Assembly: GCF_963583255.1 (NCBI RefSeq)
Contig: NC_084805.1
Span: forward strand, 11,586,827-11,650,826
DNA: 64,000 bases
DNA from: Pyrus communis
Taxonomy: Eukaryota > Streptophyta > Magnoliopsida > Rosales > Rosaceae
Reading direction: 5' to 3'
Below are positions 49,263-62,430 of the stretch, piece after piece. The notes under the pieces are model-generated. The model had not been told where the DNA came from. It saw nothing but the letters and a program-made list of their open reading frames with translations, and searched no databases. A program made the translations under genes and the position numbers. Numbering within the stretch: the stretch's first letter is position 1; each line of letters starts with the position of its first letter.

Positions 49263-49277
49263 AATTTCTAGTAGTGA
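49263..49277 (-). mobile_element. CACTA (En/Spm) transposon terminus
   Basis: On the minus strand CACTACTAGAAATTACC marks a canonical CACTA end, with subterminal sequence extending left. The opposite end was not located; probably a non-autonomous or truncated copy. Confidence 0.55.
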
Positions 49278-49539
49278 ATAACCCTAAAATATCAATAACA
49301 TTTTGTAGCAAATTCTTCCCTATAAAATTAGAAAGATGAAGGGAGAGGGAAACACACACATGAATGTCACAGCTTAATCATACATATATCACTCAAACAA
49401 AGAACATCATTGAACTTAAATTCATATTTTTATTTGATTAATTGGCTTACTGTTGAAATAAGCAGTGCGATATAATCAACGATCATAACTTACAATTCGA
49501 AAAGATTATACTAATATTGTTCGTTAAGAAAAAGTTATT

Positions 49540-51643
49540 CTAAGCAACATACGTGATCTTGCTAATCTCGTCTATAAAATCTTCAAGACTCCGGTCAGAG
49601 GAGCCACCCTCAGCCACCGCTTCCTCTGCCGTCTTCTTCCATTTCAAAGCGTTTTGCTTCAGTTCGTTTGCCTTCTCTCCCACGGTTGCCTCCAACAAAC
49701 ACTTCTCAACCTCGTCTCTCGTGATCAATCTATTTTCAGCTCTTCCACGACACAATCTGAGCCCCACACCAAACACATCCACCAAGAACTTTGAATTGGT
49801 GACTTGGTCACCCCATTGAGGAAATGTCACAAGTGGCACGCCGGAAGTTAGTGCTTCGACCGAAGAGTTCCAGCCACAGTGAGTAAGAAAACATGCAACC
49901 GATGGGTGAGCTAGAACTTGCTCTTGTGGACTCCACTGCACCACTTTTCCCTTGTCACCAACTTTTTCCAAAATCCCATCTGGCAAAACATGTTTTTCCG
50001 ATCCGAATGCTTTGCCTGGTGGCTTCATAGCCCATAAAAACGAGACCCCAGAACTCAGTAGGCCATGAGCAATCTCGTCAACTTGCTCTTGCTGTAAGTA
50101 CACGATGGTACCAAAAGATATGTACACGACAGATGTTGGGGGCTTTGAGTCAAGCCACTCAAAGCAATCATCGGCTTTCATTAAGTCACCTCCGATGCTT
50201 GTTTTTGGAGCTTTAGGGTTTTTGAACAAGGGACCAACGGGCTTCACTATGCACACCTGGGACATGTGCTCAATTATTTCTGGCTCCAACTCCTGGAATG
50301 TGTCCATCAACACATAGAGTGATTTGGATAACTTCTTGAACTGTCCTAATATTGCCCTTCCCAAAACCTGAAACAAATAATTAGTCAATAATGTCATAAT
50401 GGGGGTTGCTTTATTTTTTAACGGTGGAGGTTTGTATTCGAACATAAAATATCTTCCAGCTAGAGAGAAACACCAATATAAAGTACTGTTATATCCCTAA
50501 TATGGGCTCTTTTTTTTAACAAATGATATTATGTACACTAAGGAAAGGGGGTGGGCGGCTAGTAATAATATGGTTCAAATTCGCCTTTGATGAGAATCGA
50601 ACTTAAAACCTCTCACTTAAAATTGAAGAAGAATACCACAAGACTGTAGTACTAAGTGGCCCTAATATATTTGTTAAGTTTTAATTACCAATTAATGCCA
50701 CAGTTTTAACCCTTTACTTACTAAAAAGTAATACGAAGTCTTCTCCAAATGTGAAACCAAAAGTGTTGTAATCTTATTATTATTTTGGTGGTGGTTATTA
50801 ATACTTCAAAAAATTATTTTGCAGTCCTCTTTTTTTCGTTTTTTTTTCTCTAATATTATACAAACAGACATATCGGAGTGCAGAATGATTTTTTTTAATA
50901 CATCGCCCATGATTTTTCTTTCGGATGAAAAATGGATTAGCTCAGAATTTCTTTCTATTTCTTTTTTTTCTTTTTCGTTTTTATAAAGAAATACAACTAG
51001 ATCAATAATTATAGAAGGATGACTTTTTTGGTAGGTATATGTTATTCACCTGAAATGGATCAGAAGGGAGTAAGAAGCTGGGAATCTCATCATGCTTCAG
51101 AACAGGCATACCAGGAAGCTGGATATCGATAATCGGCTCAGCCTCTGTCGGAAACGGCACCGTCTTGTTGTGGTAATGGTAATAGGCCGAGAACAGAGCA
51201 CAAGACTGAATCCAAAGCGTGGCACGAGGGATCCCAAGCTCGGTGGCAACATCACAAACCCAAGGAATGAACGGATTGTTCACCAGACATGAAACTGGAC
51301 GACCTTCATTGGCATGTCGTTTGATCGTCTGTGTTACCAGTTCCTTGCCCACAAGTTCAAGCAAAGGCATATATTCGTCCAACCTGGAGAATTTCGGATC
51401 ATCTTCCGCTAGCCCGTCGTCAAAAAACTCAAACCTGATGAAACCATTGCCGACGGGTGTAGGTTGGTCACTGATGCCATCGTTGGCCTTTCTCATCTCT
51501 TTGCCATAGTTTTCTGTGGTGGAGAAACTTACCAACATGCCCTTTGAAGCTAGGCGTTTGCCTAATCTGAGCATAGGGTTTATGTGTCCTTGTGCTGGAA
51601 AACATACAAGAAAAATATGAGGGAGAGGAGTTTGAGATCGCAT
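49540..51643 (-). CDS. UDP-glycosyltransferase, UGT84 (hydroxycinnamate/gallate glucosyltransferase) type
   Basis: Two exons, 51050-51643 and 49540-50367, joined in phase 0 at DPFQ|VLGR, giving 473 residues. The N-terminus has FPAQGHINP with the likely catalytic H20. The C-terminus has the 44-residue plant secondary product glycosyltransferase box at 343-386, starting W343, containing [11 protein letters not shown] and ending in Q386, the residue usual for UDP-glucose users. Overall sequence ([48 protein letters not shown]) matches the UGT84A group, which makes 1-O-glucose esters of cinnamic, benzoic or gallic acids in the cytosol. The exact acceptor cannot be read from sequence. No signal peptide or membrane segment, as expected. 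The intron contains a minus-strand SINE. Confidence 0.93.
50504..50659 (-). mobile_element. SINE in the UGT intron
   Basis: About 156 bases on the minus strand: GGCCACTTAGTACTACAG start, B-box-like AAGTTCGATTC, A-run tail. Flanked by the 9-base duplication CCCTAATAT (50495-50503 and 50660-50668). Same family as the SINE at 28859-29656. Confidence 0.85.
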
Positions 51644-53128
51644 ATTTTGCTCTCTTCTAATTCACTTTTCCCACTCAAACAAAGTTCTTGTTAAGTTTGT
51701 GTATTATTATAGAGAAGACAAATATGTTGTGCGAATATACTAAGAGGGAGTTATTGACGACAGATTAAACGAGCGACCACAATCAGAGATGGAGATTTCG
51801 TCAGAAGATACAAAAAGCGAAGGGGAAGAGAAGGACAAATGAACAAGTGGTTCTTTTGTTTGTCTAGTACTGTTGACAGTGATACATGTACAGTACATAC
51901 ACAAAGTGGACTTGTGTATATACAGCAGCCTTCGTCTTATATTACTCTTATCGTTAAGTATTTATTTTGGGTGGTTGTGTTCCATCCGCGTAATGCTCGT
52001 CCCAACGTTATATATATATATTAATGAACAAATATTTACCCATATCTTGGTACTCATTGACGTGTAGTTGCATGCTACAGAAAATAATGGTTGCCATTCA
52101 CAACGGACCTACCATTCTGATAGGTTGCCAAGAAAAACCATATTGGTACCAAATTTGCAAAAGATATTGCCGACCTTATAAGAATATGGATATGTTGCTT
52201 TAATTTTGAAAGAGAATGAGCCGTTGTACACGAATGTGCTGGAGAATTCATAGTGTTAATATATCATAAGTTGGTAATTGGCACATCTTCGCAATGAAAT
52301 CCATAAAATGATAAAGAAAGATGACTCCCAGTTCCCACCGTGCCGGAGTGGTTGGTGGCGGCATATATGGAAGTTCAGGTGGTGGTGGTGGTCGTGGTGG
52401 GTGTTGTAAACTAACAAGTTTTGGACTATATCAAAATATATTTTTTAAAGATTTTGTTTTCACTTCTGAATAAGTATTGTTAGGTTAATTGTCAACTTGA
52501 AACTAATGTTGTGAGATATGCCACATCATTTCGGACCCAAATCTGATCGGTCTCTCCATATAGTAATTTAGAAAAATACGTGCGGATCTGTACTTCATGA
52601 AGAGGAAAAAGAAAATCCAGGGTTTTGATCAACCAATGAGAAAAAATAATAATAATAAGCTATGATTAGAAATGGTTTACTAATGTTAGATTAATCACTT
52701 TTTAAATTAAATTTATAAATCATGTGATGTGTTATCAATAAGAATAACCATGTTAACAAATTTAATTAATAATCAAATTATCAACTATCACATTATATGA
52801 GATGACATATAGTTCAAAGAAAGTTCTATTTTAAAAGAATCTTTTCAGCATTTCTGGAACACAAGACAGGAAGTAGTGTTCTGAAAAATCGTGTATTTTA
52901 TTTCTGTTACAATGTCAGATTCTGCAAAGAGTAGTAATTGATCCACATGGTATATTGTAGCTAGCTACTGCGTGCACACAAAAAGTGTTACAGAGAATGA
53001 ACCGCATTCATGAACCTGAACCATAAGTACAATCCGAATATAAATAAACTTGTAGGTGATGAAAGGTGACTGGGTTTGAAAAGTCAATAATGCGGGAAAA
53101 AATATGTGCTAGCACAATAATCAAAATT
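51644..53128. other. Intergenic DNA upstream of the UGT gene
   Basis: The first part (51644-51760) should hold the UGT leader and promoter; no confident TATA box was fixed. A GGT-rich microsatellite lies near 52351-52400. No other gene seen. Confidence 0.45.
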
Positions 53129-54590
53129 TGATGTGGTAGAACTAACACACAAATTAAACCCTATAAATTATGCAATCGTAGTATGAGTAAGTAGGGATCG
53201 TTCTATTCCAGGGATTAGAAGGGATGCTAATCAACACAAATTAAACTTATAAAACTAAAAACTAAGTTAAACTAAAAACAAAACAATGACTGAGGGGATT
53301 TTGGACGATTTTAATTAAAACAAAAGTAAATAGCAACAAGTAAATTAAGTTGTGAATGAAATATGGATGAGAATCATGAGATGATAGCTAAAGGATTCTT
53401 CTCCACACATGAATCATATGCATACAAATCGATTTCTAGTTATTCTTCTTATAAACCATGAATGACAATGACCTAAATTAATTGTGAACAACACTAATTA
53501 ACTCTCAGATTTTCCTAAATTCATTGAATTGGACTCAGCGACGCAACCAAATTATTCTTCTCAAGTTCCCTAACTATGAAAAGTATGATAGAGATACATC
53601 TTGAAGATCATTAAGTTCTGTGAAAATCAGAAGCATTGACAAAACATTCGTAACTATGAAAAGCATGATACTCCTGCCAAGAATTTACTTAACTCAATCA
53701 TGACTAGTGACTTTTACTATTTACAAATATAAGTTCATAACAATTAGGTGAAATTCCCTTATATTCTAGCATCAAATCCCTGCATGTAAACTAAGTGTGC
53801 ACCCTTAATAAACATACATGAATAAGTTCTCTATAAAGCAGATAAGTAAATCGAATTCATGTTTTATAAAATAATAATTGGATGCAATCAATTTATATAA
53901 AACATATAATTATGACTTCGAATTCACCTCTAGCTAAAAAGAAACTTAGTTACGCATGCTCATCATAACTGAAAAACAATCTAAAATAAACATTGAAAAT
54001 TAAAACAAAGAGAGAAAGAACCGAGAAAACTCCAGCGACTTCAATGAATGATTGCAGGTTATGGCACACTTCCCTCTTCTTATTTACAACAATAATGTGT
54101 ATATAGGGTAAAGGCACATCTGAATCCCAGGAGAAAAAAGATTAGGTCGTTTGAATTATTTTAGGACTCTTAGAATCAGATAGGAAGTGTTGAAATGTGA
54201 TAAGGATTCCTCCTTGCATCTGGAGATAAGATAAAGTAGAATAAAGGTTGAATAAGATAAGATAAGGTTGGATAAGGTTCCTCTCCAACTAGGATTCCTT
54301 TTTCTTGTGTAAATCCTTGTCTTCCAAGCCTCAACTTTAATTTCTCCAGAGTTTAGCACATGTCTAACATCATTTAAACACCAAAAACGTTCAGCCCATA
54401 TGCTATCCATGCATGCTATCCAATCCAAGTCTAAAATTATTCCAAATTGCTCCATTTGACTATTTATTATCATCTTTACCAACTGGACCTACAATAATAC
54501 GAAAATAACATAAACTACCAAAATAAATGGAAATTAATGATGTAAATGCAAATAAATAAGATAATAAGTCTCATAAATATGCTCATATCA
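53129..54590 (-). mobile_element. Lone Athila-family LTR
   Basis: Minus orientation: outer end (54590) TGATATGAGCATATTTATGA, inner end (53129) in TAGTTCTACCACATCA. The region beside the inner end (ACACAAATTAAACCC, GTAAGTAGGGATCGTTCT) matches the LTR at 17922-20529. No internal domain or second LTR is present beyond a possible few bases of leader (AATTTTG). The flanks do not form a convincing duplication, so either a solo LTR with a decayed duplication or a truncated copy. Confidence 0.75.
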
Positions 54591-55369
54591 ATAGTGTTGA
54601 CAAATTCTAACCGTTGATGTATTGCCGACCTAACATCGTAAATTATTAGAAGAGAGAGACTTGGCTGAGGAGAAAATTTTTATTCACATAATTTTATTAA
54701 GTGTGAATTATAATATGAATAATTTTAAATCTAAATATAAAATTTTGTGAATCGATCATCCAGTAAATTGAGGACCCAAGTTAATTCTTTTATAGAATTC
54801 ACCCACCCGCATTGTCAACTAGCAGTAGAATTAGCCAATCATCAATCCATTACACTGGCAGAGCCAAGTCCAAGGCTCTCCTAGACTATAGCAAAAGGAG
54901 AGTTTGAACTCTTAAGCTTAAAAATATTAATTTTTTGGGCTATTTTGTAAATTTAAATTGTCATATTCCACTTAACAAATGAAAATTGTATCTTAAAGCT
55001 GCTTTTATAAAAAATAAGAGTTAATGAATGTTAAATAAACGCATCACTTTAACCAATATTATAATTTAATAGTAATATACTAAAATTCCATACAACAAAT
55101 GGTTCCTTATTTCATGCGACTGTCCTCCGTTTCCGGTTGGAGCCACCCGTCCGACGTTGCCATTGCATTTGCAGAAGTCCATCTTGAAGTGAGAAATTAT
55201 CCCCTCTTCTCCCTTGTCTCCTTAATAGACAAACAATAAAGATAAACCTAATAAGATACAGGACACATTTTTCTACATAGATAATGCTACATGCAATATA
55301 TACACATCAACATTTCTACCGCAGTGCAAGCGTAAACACATTGATTATACGTTGCAGAAAGCAGTCGCA
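54591..55369. other. AT-rich intergenic DNA downstream of the lipase gene
   Basis: No gene recognised; the right end should hold the lipase 3' untranslated region. Confidence 0.45.
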
Positions 55370-58300
55370 TTAAGAAGTACTAGATTTTCCCCATGACCTA
55401 AAAAACCTAATCACGGGGTCATGGAGGTCTTCTTTGGCCTTAACGCTCACAATGAAGTCGATATGACCATAATTCTCGAGATAAAGCAACTCCGGAGTGG
55501 ACTGCAATTCCTTGAGAGTGTGACGGAAATCTGCCATATCCGCTAAATCATCATTGCCCCCACAAGCCATCAACAGTGGCAACGATTCGGGTATCAGACT
55601 AAGATCAAATGCAGGGGGTTTCAACTGACCGTACAACCTCAAATTTTTTAACAGGCCATAGTCGTATTGTGAAAAAGTTCCCTTACGGATCACTGCCCAA
55701 CACAAAATGCAACAATCAGTGTATGAAAATAATAAAGAATGAGAGGGGGTGTGGGGCAAAAGGATATTTATGCAAGCACAAGCGGTACAGAGCTTACTCT
55801 GGAAGAGATGGTGCAAGTTCTTTGCAGATGTTGGGTGTGGTTCATAATCAAGATACATGTCCACACGTGAGTTATTAAAGCAACAATTCTTCCCTGAAAA
55901 TGTTACCAAAACGCATTAGCAACCCTTCTTCCCCAGATATTATCAGATAAGCTTTGCATGTACAAATTTAGTAATAAATACAAAATGAGATGAAAACATT
56001 TACATAGTAATCTACAAGAATGTTCGGCACCACAATCATAAGGCTGTCTCGAATGCTTTCTGAAAGGCCAAAAGCGCTTACAGATCAAAGCATTTCTGTC
56101 AGTGTTTGGAAGAAATAACTATTAGTGTTTCTGGATTCTAAAAGCACTTTTTGGGCTTTCTGGAGAACTACTTCCAAGTGCTTTGACAGGAAGCAGTTAG
56201 ACTTTTATATAAAAAAATTTGTTGTGCTTCTGCTAACGCACTTGTGAGCAAAAGTATTTCCTACAGAAGCTTTCCCAAACGGGTCCTTAATAATACACTG
56301 CCAAAGTGCTTCCTCAAAATTTAATCATGTCTACTTTTGTTTTTTTTTTTTAAAACCTGTACTCCACCTTTAATAGTAATTCATACTTTGTGAATTATTA
56401 TCATTAGGACATTCCTCCAATAGACAAATACAGTCACATAAACAATATCATAAAGAATAGAATATTTTTCCTCCAAATTTCCAAACTTTTGAACATGGAC
56501 ACTGCACAATGCATATAATAGATGCAAGAGCACATGCATGCGCCCATACGCACACAGATGGAGGGAGGGAAGAACCGAAGAAGTAGTATATATATGAAGT
56601 CGAACCTGTTATGGAAGTTAGCAAGTCGTTGCAGTCAACATGGCCATCACATATTGAATCCAAAAGGTTGACTCCCCATTCACTGCATATAATGTACAGA
56701 AGATGACAAGATTAATACTAATAACCTCATAACATTTGAGCAAAAAGAATATTAGCGGAAAAAAAGGCGGACAGTGTGCAACAAAACCTTCTAAAGTTAA
56801 GTTGATGGATGCCCATAGCAAGAATCATCTGAAAAATATGAACATATGTATCAATTTTATTACAATAGCCATTCATGCACTATACCTTGAAGCAGATAAT
56901 GAGTACCTGATCAACATGCATGTTGACCATTCTAAGTGCAAATTTAGATGTGATATGCTCCAAGTATGATATTGGACAGAAAAGAGCAGCAGCTTCAACC
57001 AGTTCTGCGATATCCGGCTGGGTGAGAGCAGCTAAAGACATAATTGTTCCCTGACAACATGAATAAATTGAGTTAACACCAAAGGTAGCAGCAAGGCAAG
57101 GAAGTTTGAAGTAGATGAAGAGATGTAAGACCTGTGAATGTCCAACAACAAAGACTTTGGAGCTTCTTGTTGAATATACGTAGCGGATCATTTCTGATAG
57201 ATCAAATAGAGCCAATTCCTGCCAACTCCAATCCCAAAATTCCTACAATAAAGAATAAATCCATGTATTGTCAGATTCCAGATAAGCAAACTATGAATTG
57301 CTGAACATGAACATTCCTTTTTCTGCTAACTTTCAAGTAGGCTCACATTACCAATCCCCCATATGAAGCTATGTTGAGTGTATTAAGACAAGTTCTCGAA
57401 ATAAAAAACCTAAATACAGATGTCTTTTATCAAGGCAAACAGGTAGCACAAAATACTGATATCCTAGCAAAGGGAGCCTATCGTTGAGTGTAATTTTCTT
57501 TAATCTGTTTTAGCTATTCCTCTTTCTAACTCAGTATTGTCATCTATCAAAGCACGAAACTGTGAGGAAGGAACAATGAGGTTGCTTTTCATATGTGATT
57601 ATGTTTTTCCTTCAGAATATCAGGGGGACAATCCAGACTTTCAACATAGAACGAGTTTGATCAGCAGCCGATTGGAAACCACCAATAACTGGAGCCACAC
57701 CTTATCGCTGAATGAAAGACAAAAAAATTGTGAGACGAATAGAAGCTATATAAACCTTATCCTCTTCTGATAAAGATACGTGTCCATGACTCCAACGTGT
57801 TCCACGCACACTCCCTACCCATACATCAAAACCTTCATCTGCAAGGACAAAGCCTAGCGATTCTTCTGGAGAATTTAAGAACCATGCATCACCTGCCTGT
57901 TTGAAATTCAAAACTAGGTAGTATTAGCATAAGATCAAGAAAAGGCGGTAACCAAGTTCAATTGAGTTTGAAGCACATTAGAGCCTCATTTAAAAAGTAT
58001 ACCATGGACGTTCATCTCTTTACCACATTCGTTCATTTCAAGAAATAAAATTTCAACGGAAATTAAAAACTTGAGATGAGGGAGCACCAAAAAGTGACTA
58101 TACGGTCAAATTTTGAAATAATCAACTTAGTGGATCAATATGTTCAGATGTCTGCTGAAAAAAAATTGGAAGAAACTATAAAAGTTAGGCGTTTCACCAA
58201 TTTAGGCGTCCAGGGAATCAGTAATACTCACGGATCAGTTATGAGGATCATCTCAGCAATCCTACACATCTCAAACCAAACGGAAAATGCACTAACAAAC

Positions 58301-59049
58301 ACGACTTATACTAATTCAGATAAACAGTCCAGCAGATGCGGCTCCAAATCACCCGTTTTTGCTACACTTCTAGATCGTGTTTAGTGAACATTTGCTAGAT
58401 CTACATGTAAGGAAGTCATGCAATTACCAATCATATCATAAACCTATTGCTATTCCCCCATAATCGGTCCTATAAATGTATGATCGAAAGTGACATCCAT
58501 GCAAAAAATCATGGGTTTATTCCCCTTTTATTGCACAAGTGATTGTATCAACAGTCTCACATAATAGTCACTAAAAGTGTAAATTCAATGTCAAATTTTG
58601 CATTTGTTAAACAGTCTCACCATGAAGAGCCCATGCTGAAGCAGCACAGGAGGACCCTGCTGTCTTCTCAAATCCCCGCTTCGCGACGACACGCGTTGAA
58701 GACCCAGTAAGTACCCATCTTTCGTTTGAATCTGAGCAAAAAACCAGAAGCAACGAATTTTAACAATCTGGGTACTCAAAGTTACACACTTCAATCACAA
58801 ATTTAACAATTAAAGATACAAAGTGGGCAATATTTAATGAAATAGTGGTATAGTACTCACCGTGTGCTCGGAGCAAGAGTAACCAGACGGTTCAATGAGC
58901 TGCGCACAGAGAGACTGCGGCGGTGAACGACGGCGACCGATTCTGTAAAATTCGGTCGAGTTTTGGGCGATTTCTGCTGCGATTTCGGAGGTCAAGAGGC
59001 CGATAAGGAAAGCTACAACAGCCACCGCAACTGCCGACGACCTCTCCAT
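55370..59049 (-). CDS. Acid-lipase-type triacylglycerol lipase (LIP1/LIP2-like)
   Basis: Nine exons, 410 residues: 58861-59049, 58621-58731, 57756-57896, 57132-57242, 56907-57050, 56788-56828, 56606-56682, 55798-55893, 55370-55692. The N-terminal 25 residues (AVAVAVVAFLIGLLTSEIAA) form a probable signal peptide. The alpha/beta-hydrolase-associated lipase region follows (HTIQTKDGYLLGLQRV, PPVLLQHGLF, then the cap). The nucleophile elbow GHSQG has S183 at an exon junction; D351 in GGNDDLAD and H380 in YGHIDF complete a likely catalytic triad. This is the plant family related to gastric/lysosomal acid lipases, which hydrolyse triacylglycerol or other acyl esters, probably in the secretory pathway; the physiological substrate is not readable. 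An in-frame ATG at 59208 would add 53 residues and bury the signal peptide, so 59049 is preferred. Intron 7 holds a MITE-like repeat. Confidence 0.92.
56076..56285. mobile_element. MITE-like repeat in lipase intron 7
   Basis: Repeated AAGTGCTTT/AAAGCACTT words in both orientations (GGATTCTAAAAGCACTTTTT, CCAAGTGCTTTGACAGGAAG) and ends resembling GTTTGGGAAAGCT; a common hAT-like MITE layout. Exact ends uncertain. Confidence 0.5.
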
Positions 59050-59249
59050 CTCCTTGTGGGTCAGTGATTGATTGAGTAAGGGGGAAGGGAGTGATCGGAA
59101 CAGGGTTGCATGGCATTCATATGAATCATATCCAGTTTTTCTACGGGGGTTTGAGGTGTGTGCTTTACGCGCGCTTTGGTGGAGTGATGCCAACAACCAA
59201 CTCTCCACCGGTGGTGGGTCCAGGTGGGTTGAAGTTGACGCGGATGCGT

Positions 59250-59639
59250 TTTGATTTGGGCCTAATCGAAACTCGAACTTGCAATTTTGAAGAATGGGCT
59301 TAAGATTAAAAGGTAGGTTTTATTATTGTTTTTTTTTTTTTCTTTCTATTTTTGAGTTTTTCTCGCAAATGATTCTCCAAATTGGCAAAAGCTCATGGTT
59401 TTGGTCTCTCATTTTCAAAATTGATAATTGTCATCACTAAGTTTCAATTCACACATTTATGGTTCTTGTATAATTAATTCATCAATTTATACGATAAAAA
59501 CACACATGACGCCTACATGACTATTTAATTAAGTGTTTTTTGTCGAATCACATGATCAACTAATTTTTGATAAAAACTTTTCATCAAAGAAGGTCAACAA
59601 GGTACAACAATAGGAGTTGGGAAAGAACTTCAACCAAAT
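59250..59639. other. Intergenic DNA
   Basis: Upstream of the lipase leader; T-run at 59331-59342; no gene seen. Confidence 0.4.
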
Positions 59640-59960
59640 CTCCATAACAGAGAGGACCTAACTACTATAATCTTGAAATAATAAATCTGCAATAAAATTG
59701 GGAGGTTCATCAAACCAATAGAAAAGTCTACCAACATGAAGAGCGTAGCGGGCAAGACAGTGGACAACAACGTTGGCTTGGTGACAAACATTAGTAAAGT
59801 TAGCTTTAGTGACCTTCAACATCAAAGATTGGTGTCCCCCACTATATTTCCAACAAGGGAGAGGTTAGTAGAGACATCACTTAGAGCTATGACAATCTAA
59901 AGCAAATTGCTCTCAAAATATATGTGACGATAACCCCTCGTCGTTGTCAAAACCAAGCCT
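59640..59960 (-). pseudogene. LINE RNase H fragment
   Basis: The minus strand reads RHIYFESNLL, then VTKANFTNVCHQANVVVHCL, ARYALHVGRLFYWFDEPPNF and IADLLFQD, the C-terminal RNase H region of plant L1 LINEs. Stops and frameshifts are present. Confidence 0.7.
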
Positions 59961-62076
59961 TCCCTCATTGTGAGCCTCCACCTTAAGCGTTAAAAGTATG
60001 CTTAAAGCCATTCATTTGATGTAATAGCTTTTGGAATACTTATTTTGTTAAACTCTTATTTAGTTTAATGGAAAGACAATGTTTATTGTCAATCACTATT
60101 TAATGTATTATGGGTTTAAATCCCTAACATAATCCTAATAATGTAATCAACCTAAAAGAGAAATGATCTAAGTGTTAGATCAACGACCTTCTATTATATT
60201 CATTCCTAAAACGTTCCTAGCCATAGGATTGTCAATTGGGCATTGATAGTCCGCTAAGGTTAGTACGTGTTATCTGAACTTATTCGGTAGTATGACTAGT
60301 CTCAAAGTCATTAGTGTTAGACACTAAGACAAACACATAGTTGCTCCAAAGGTTGTTGATTACCTTGAGCAAGGATTAACAAAGAGTTTTGACATAGATG
60401 TTCTGTAAGAACTCATTGGTTGCAAATTAATCCAAACTTGAGGCACTAGAGATGCCTTGTGGGTACATCTTTATCATTGACAATGTATCAAAATACATGC
60501 CTCATCTTGGCCATTTTCTAAACATTGTAGGGGTCATTGATTTATTCATAGAGACATGTGAGTGTACAACAAAGGATCTCTAACCTTCCATGGTAGAAGG
60601 AGAATACTCTAAGATATGGTTCGAGAGTCTTTGGCCAAATCATATGAATATAACCTCAGGAGAATTTTCGAAATCATATTCACTAGAATCATATAGAAAA
60701 GTATCACATTGGATAGTAGACATGAAATAAACTATCAACAAAACAATGTGGTCAAGAGTATTGACTTAGAGAATGACTGTATTGCATTGTAGTTGTAACT
60801 GAATAGGTTCTTCAACCACTTTTACTTAGCTTGGGTAGCCATGATATACTGCTAGATGTCACTCATGGTTTTTGAAATCCTTGAGGATTAGCAACCACTA
60901 ATCTTCATCATAGGGAGAATTGAAATAAGTTTCAATTCACAATCGATTAGAAAGAGTTACAATAACTCACTGTCTTGCTAATTAGAATCTAATGGATCGT
61001 ACACCCCTTAAGATGAGTATAAAGAAATATAAATGAGATGGATAAGATCAATTAAATAGTTTAAATAAGCATAGTCAGGATTAATTAAATTGTTGATTAA
61101 TCATACGATTAATTTTGTAATATGATTTAATTTAGTTTCAGATTTTTCGAGGCCTAATGAAATTTGGTCCATAAGGCCCATCAAGTCTAGGTTGTTTGAC
61201 AACTAAAACAAAATGGACAATTAGCCCACTAATAATTGGAGGCAAGGGAAGATGGTATAGTTTAAAAGGAAAACTAATGAAAAGGGCTTGAAAACTTTGA
61301 GTTTTAACGACAAAGACAAAATAAAGGGTAAAGTGAATAGTAATAGAATTGACTTTTTAGTGTACAAATGTAATTTTTCGTTAAAGTGAATAGTACATGG
61401 AGCTTTTCGTTAAAGTTCTCTAATTTAAATTACGTCACTCAACTTTGAGTGGGTATAAAAGGGAAGTCACAGCCAAGAGAGAGCTAACTCTACCCACTAG
61501 TTTTTTAACTTGCCCCGCTATTTTCCTCCTCTTGTTCAAATTGACAGCAAAATCATGAGCCAATTGCTTAGTAAGGATTCTTTGGAAAGATTCACATATG
61601 CTTAAAAAAAAAAACTCTGAATCTTTATTGTTTTTACTAATGTAGTCAAGTAGTGCCATCGTAGTATGAATAGGGAGGTGTTCAGATTAAAGTATTTATG
61701 TTCGTATTATCAAATTACGAGAAATGACCTTTTGAAAGTGAGAATAAGGGATTGAGACATTGTTCAAACGATCATCTCCCTCCCTTTTCGTAGAAGAAAA
61801 TGAGATATTGGAACTTACATATTTCAATAATGGGAAAGACATCCAACTAGATTTGTGAATTGATCAAATTTGACCAGGATCGAATTCAAAATCCAATTGG
61901 CATTCATTCTAATTAATAGTATTTCGATCGTGACTTCCAATCAGATTATCTGAATAGATCTGAATCCGATAATTCAATTATAAATGGATCCAAATATGGA
62001 TCGAGGCTGATCCAATCTGACCAAATATAACATATTATTAATTTATATATATATATTTTTTATACTTTTGTGTAAT
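59961..62076. other. AT-rich intergenic DNA
   Basis: No gene recognised. Contains the MITE at 61267-61424; the final 40 bases before the Cassandra array are a TA/T-rich run. Confidence 0.45.
61267..61424. mobile_element. MITE
   Basis: Left end AGGAAAACTAATGAAAAGGG; right end reverse-complements to GAGAACTTTAACGAAAAGCT, an imperfect inverted repeat. Interior AGGGTAAAGTGAATAGTA-type words. A partial relative is near 23398. Confidence 0.55.
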
Positions 62077-62360
62077 TGTGACATCCCACATCGCCCAGGG
62101 GAGTGATCCTTAAATGTATATTCCCATCCCTACCTAGCACGAGGCCTTTTGGGAGCTCACTGGTTTCGGGTTCCGTAGGAACTCCGAAGTTAAGCGAGAA
62201 GGGGGCTAGAGCAATCCCATGATGGGTGACCCACTGGGAAGTTGCTTGTGAGTTCCCAAAAACAAAACCGTGAGGGAATGGTAAGGCCAAAGCGGACAAT
62301 ATCGTGCTACGGTGGTGGAGCGGGCTTGGGAAGTGATCCATCCCGGGGCGGGATGTGACA
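62077..62360 (+). repeat. Cassandra LTR 1
   Basis: 284 bases; followed by internal domain 62361-62430 with primer site at 62363. Confidence 0.9.
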
Positions 62361-62430
62361 ATTGGTATCAGAGCCTAACCCTGGTCGCGTGTGTGCCGAC
62401 AAGGACGTTGGGCCCCTAAGGGGGGTGGAT

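Noticed and set aside
62160..62260. Genuine 5S rRNA gene
   Set aside because: Only the middle and 3' part resembles 5S, it sits inside an LTR with TG...CA ends and primer site, and the flanks are not 5S spacer.
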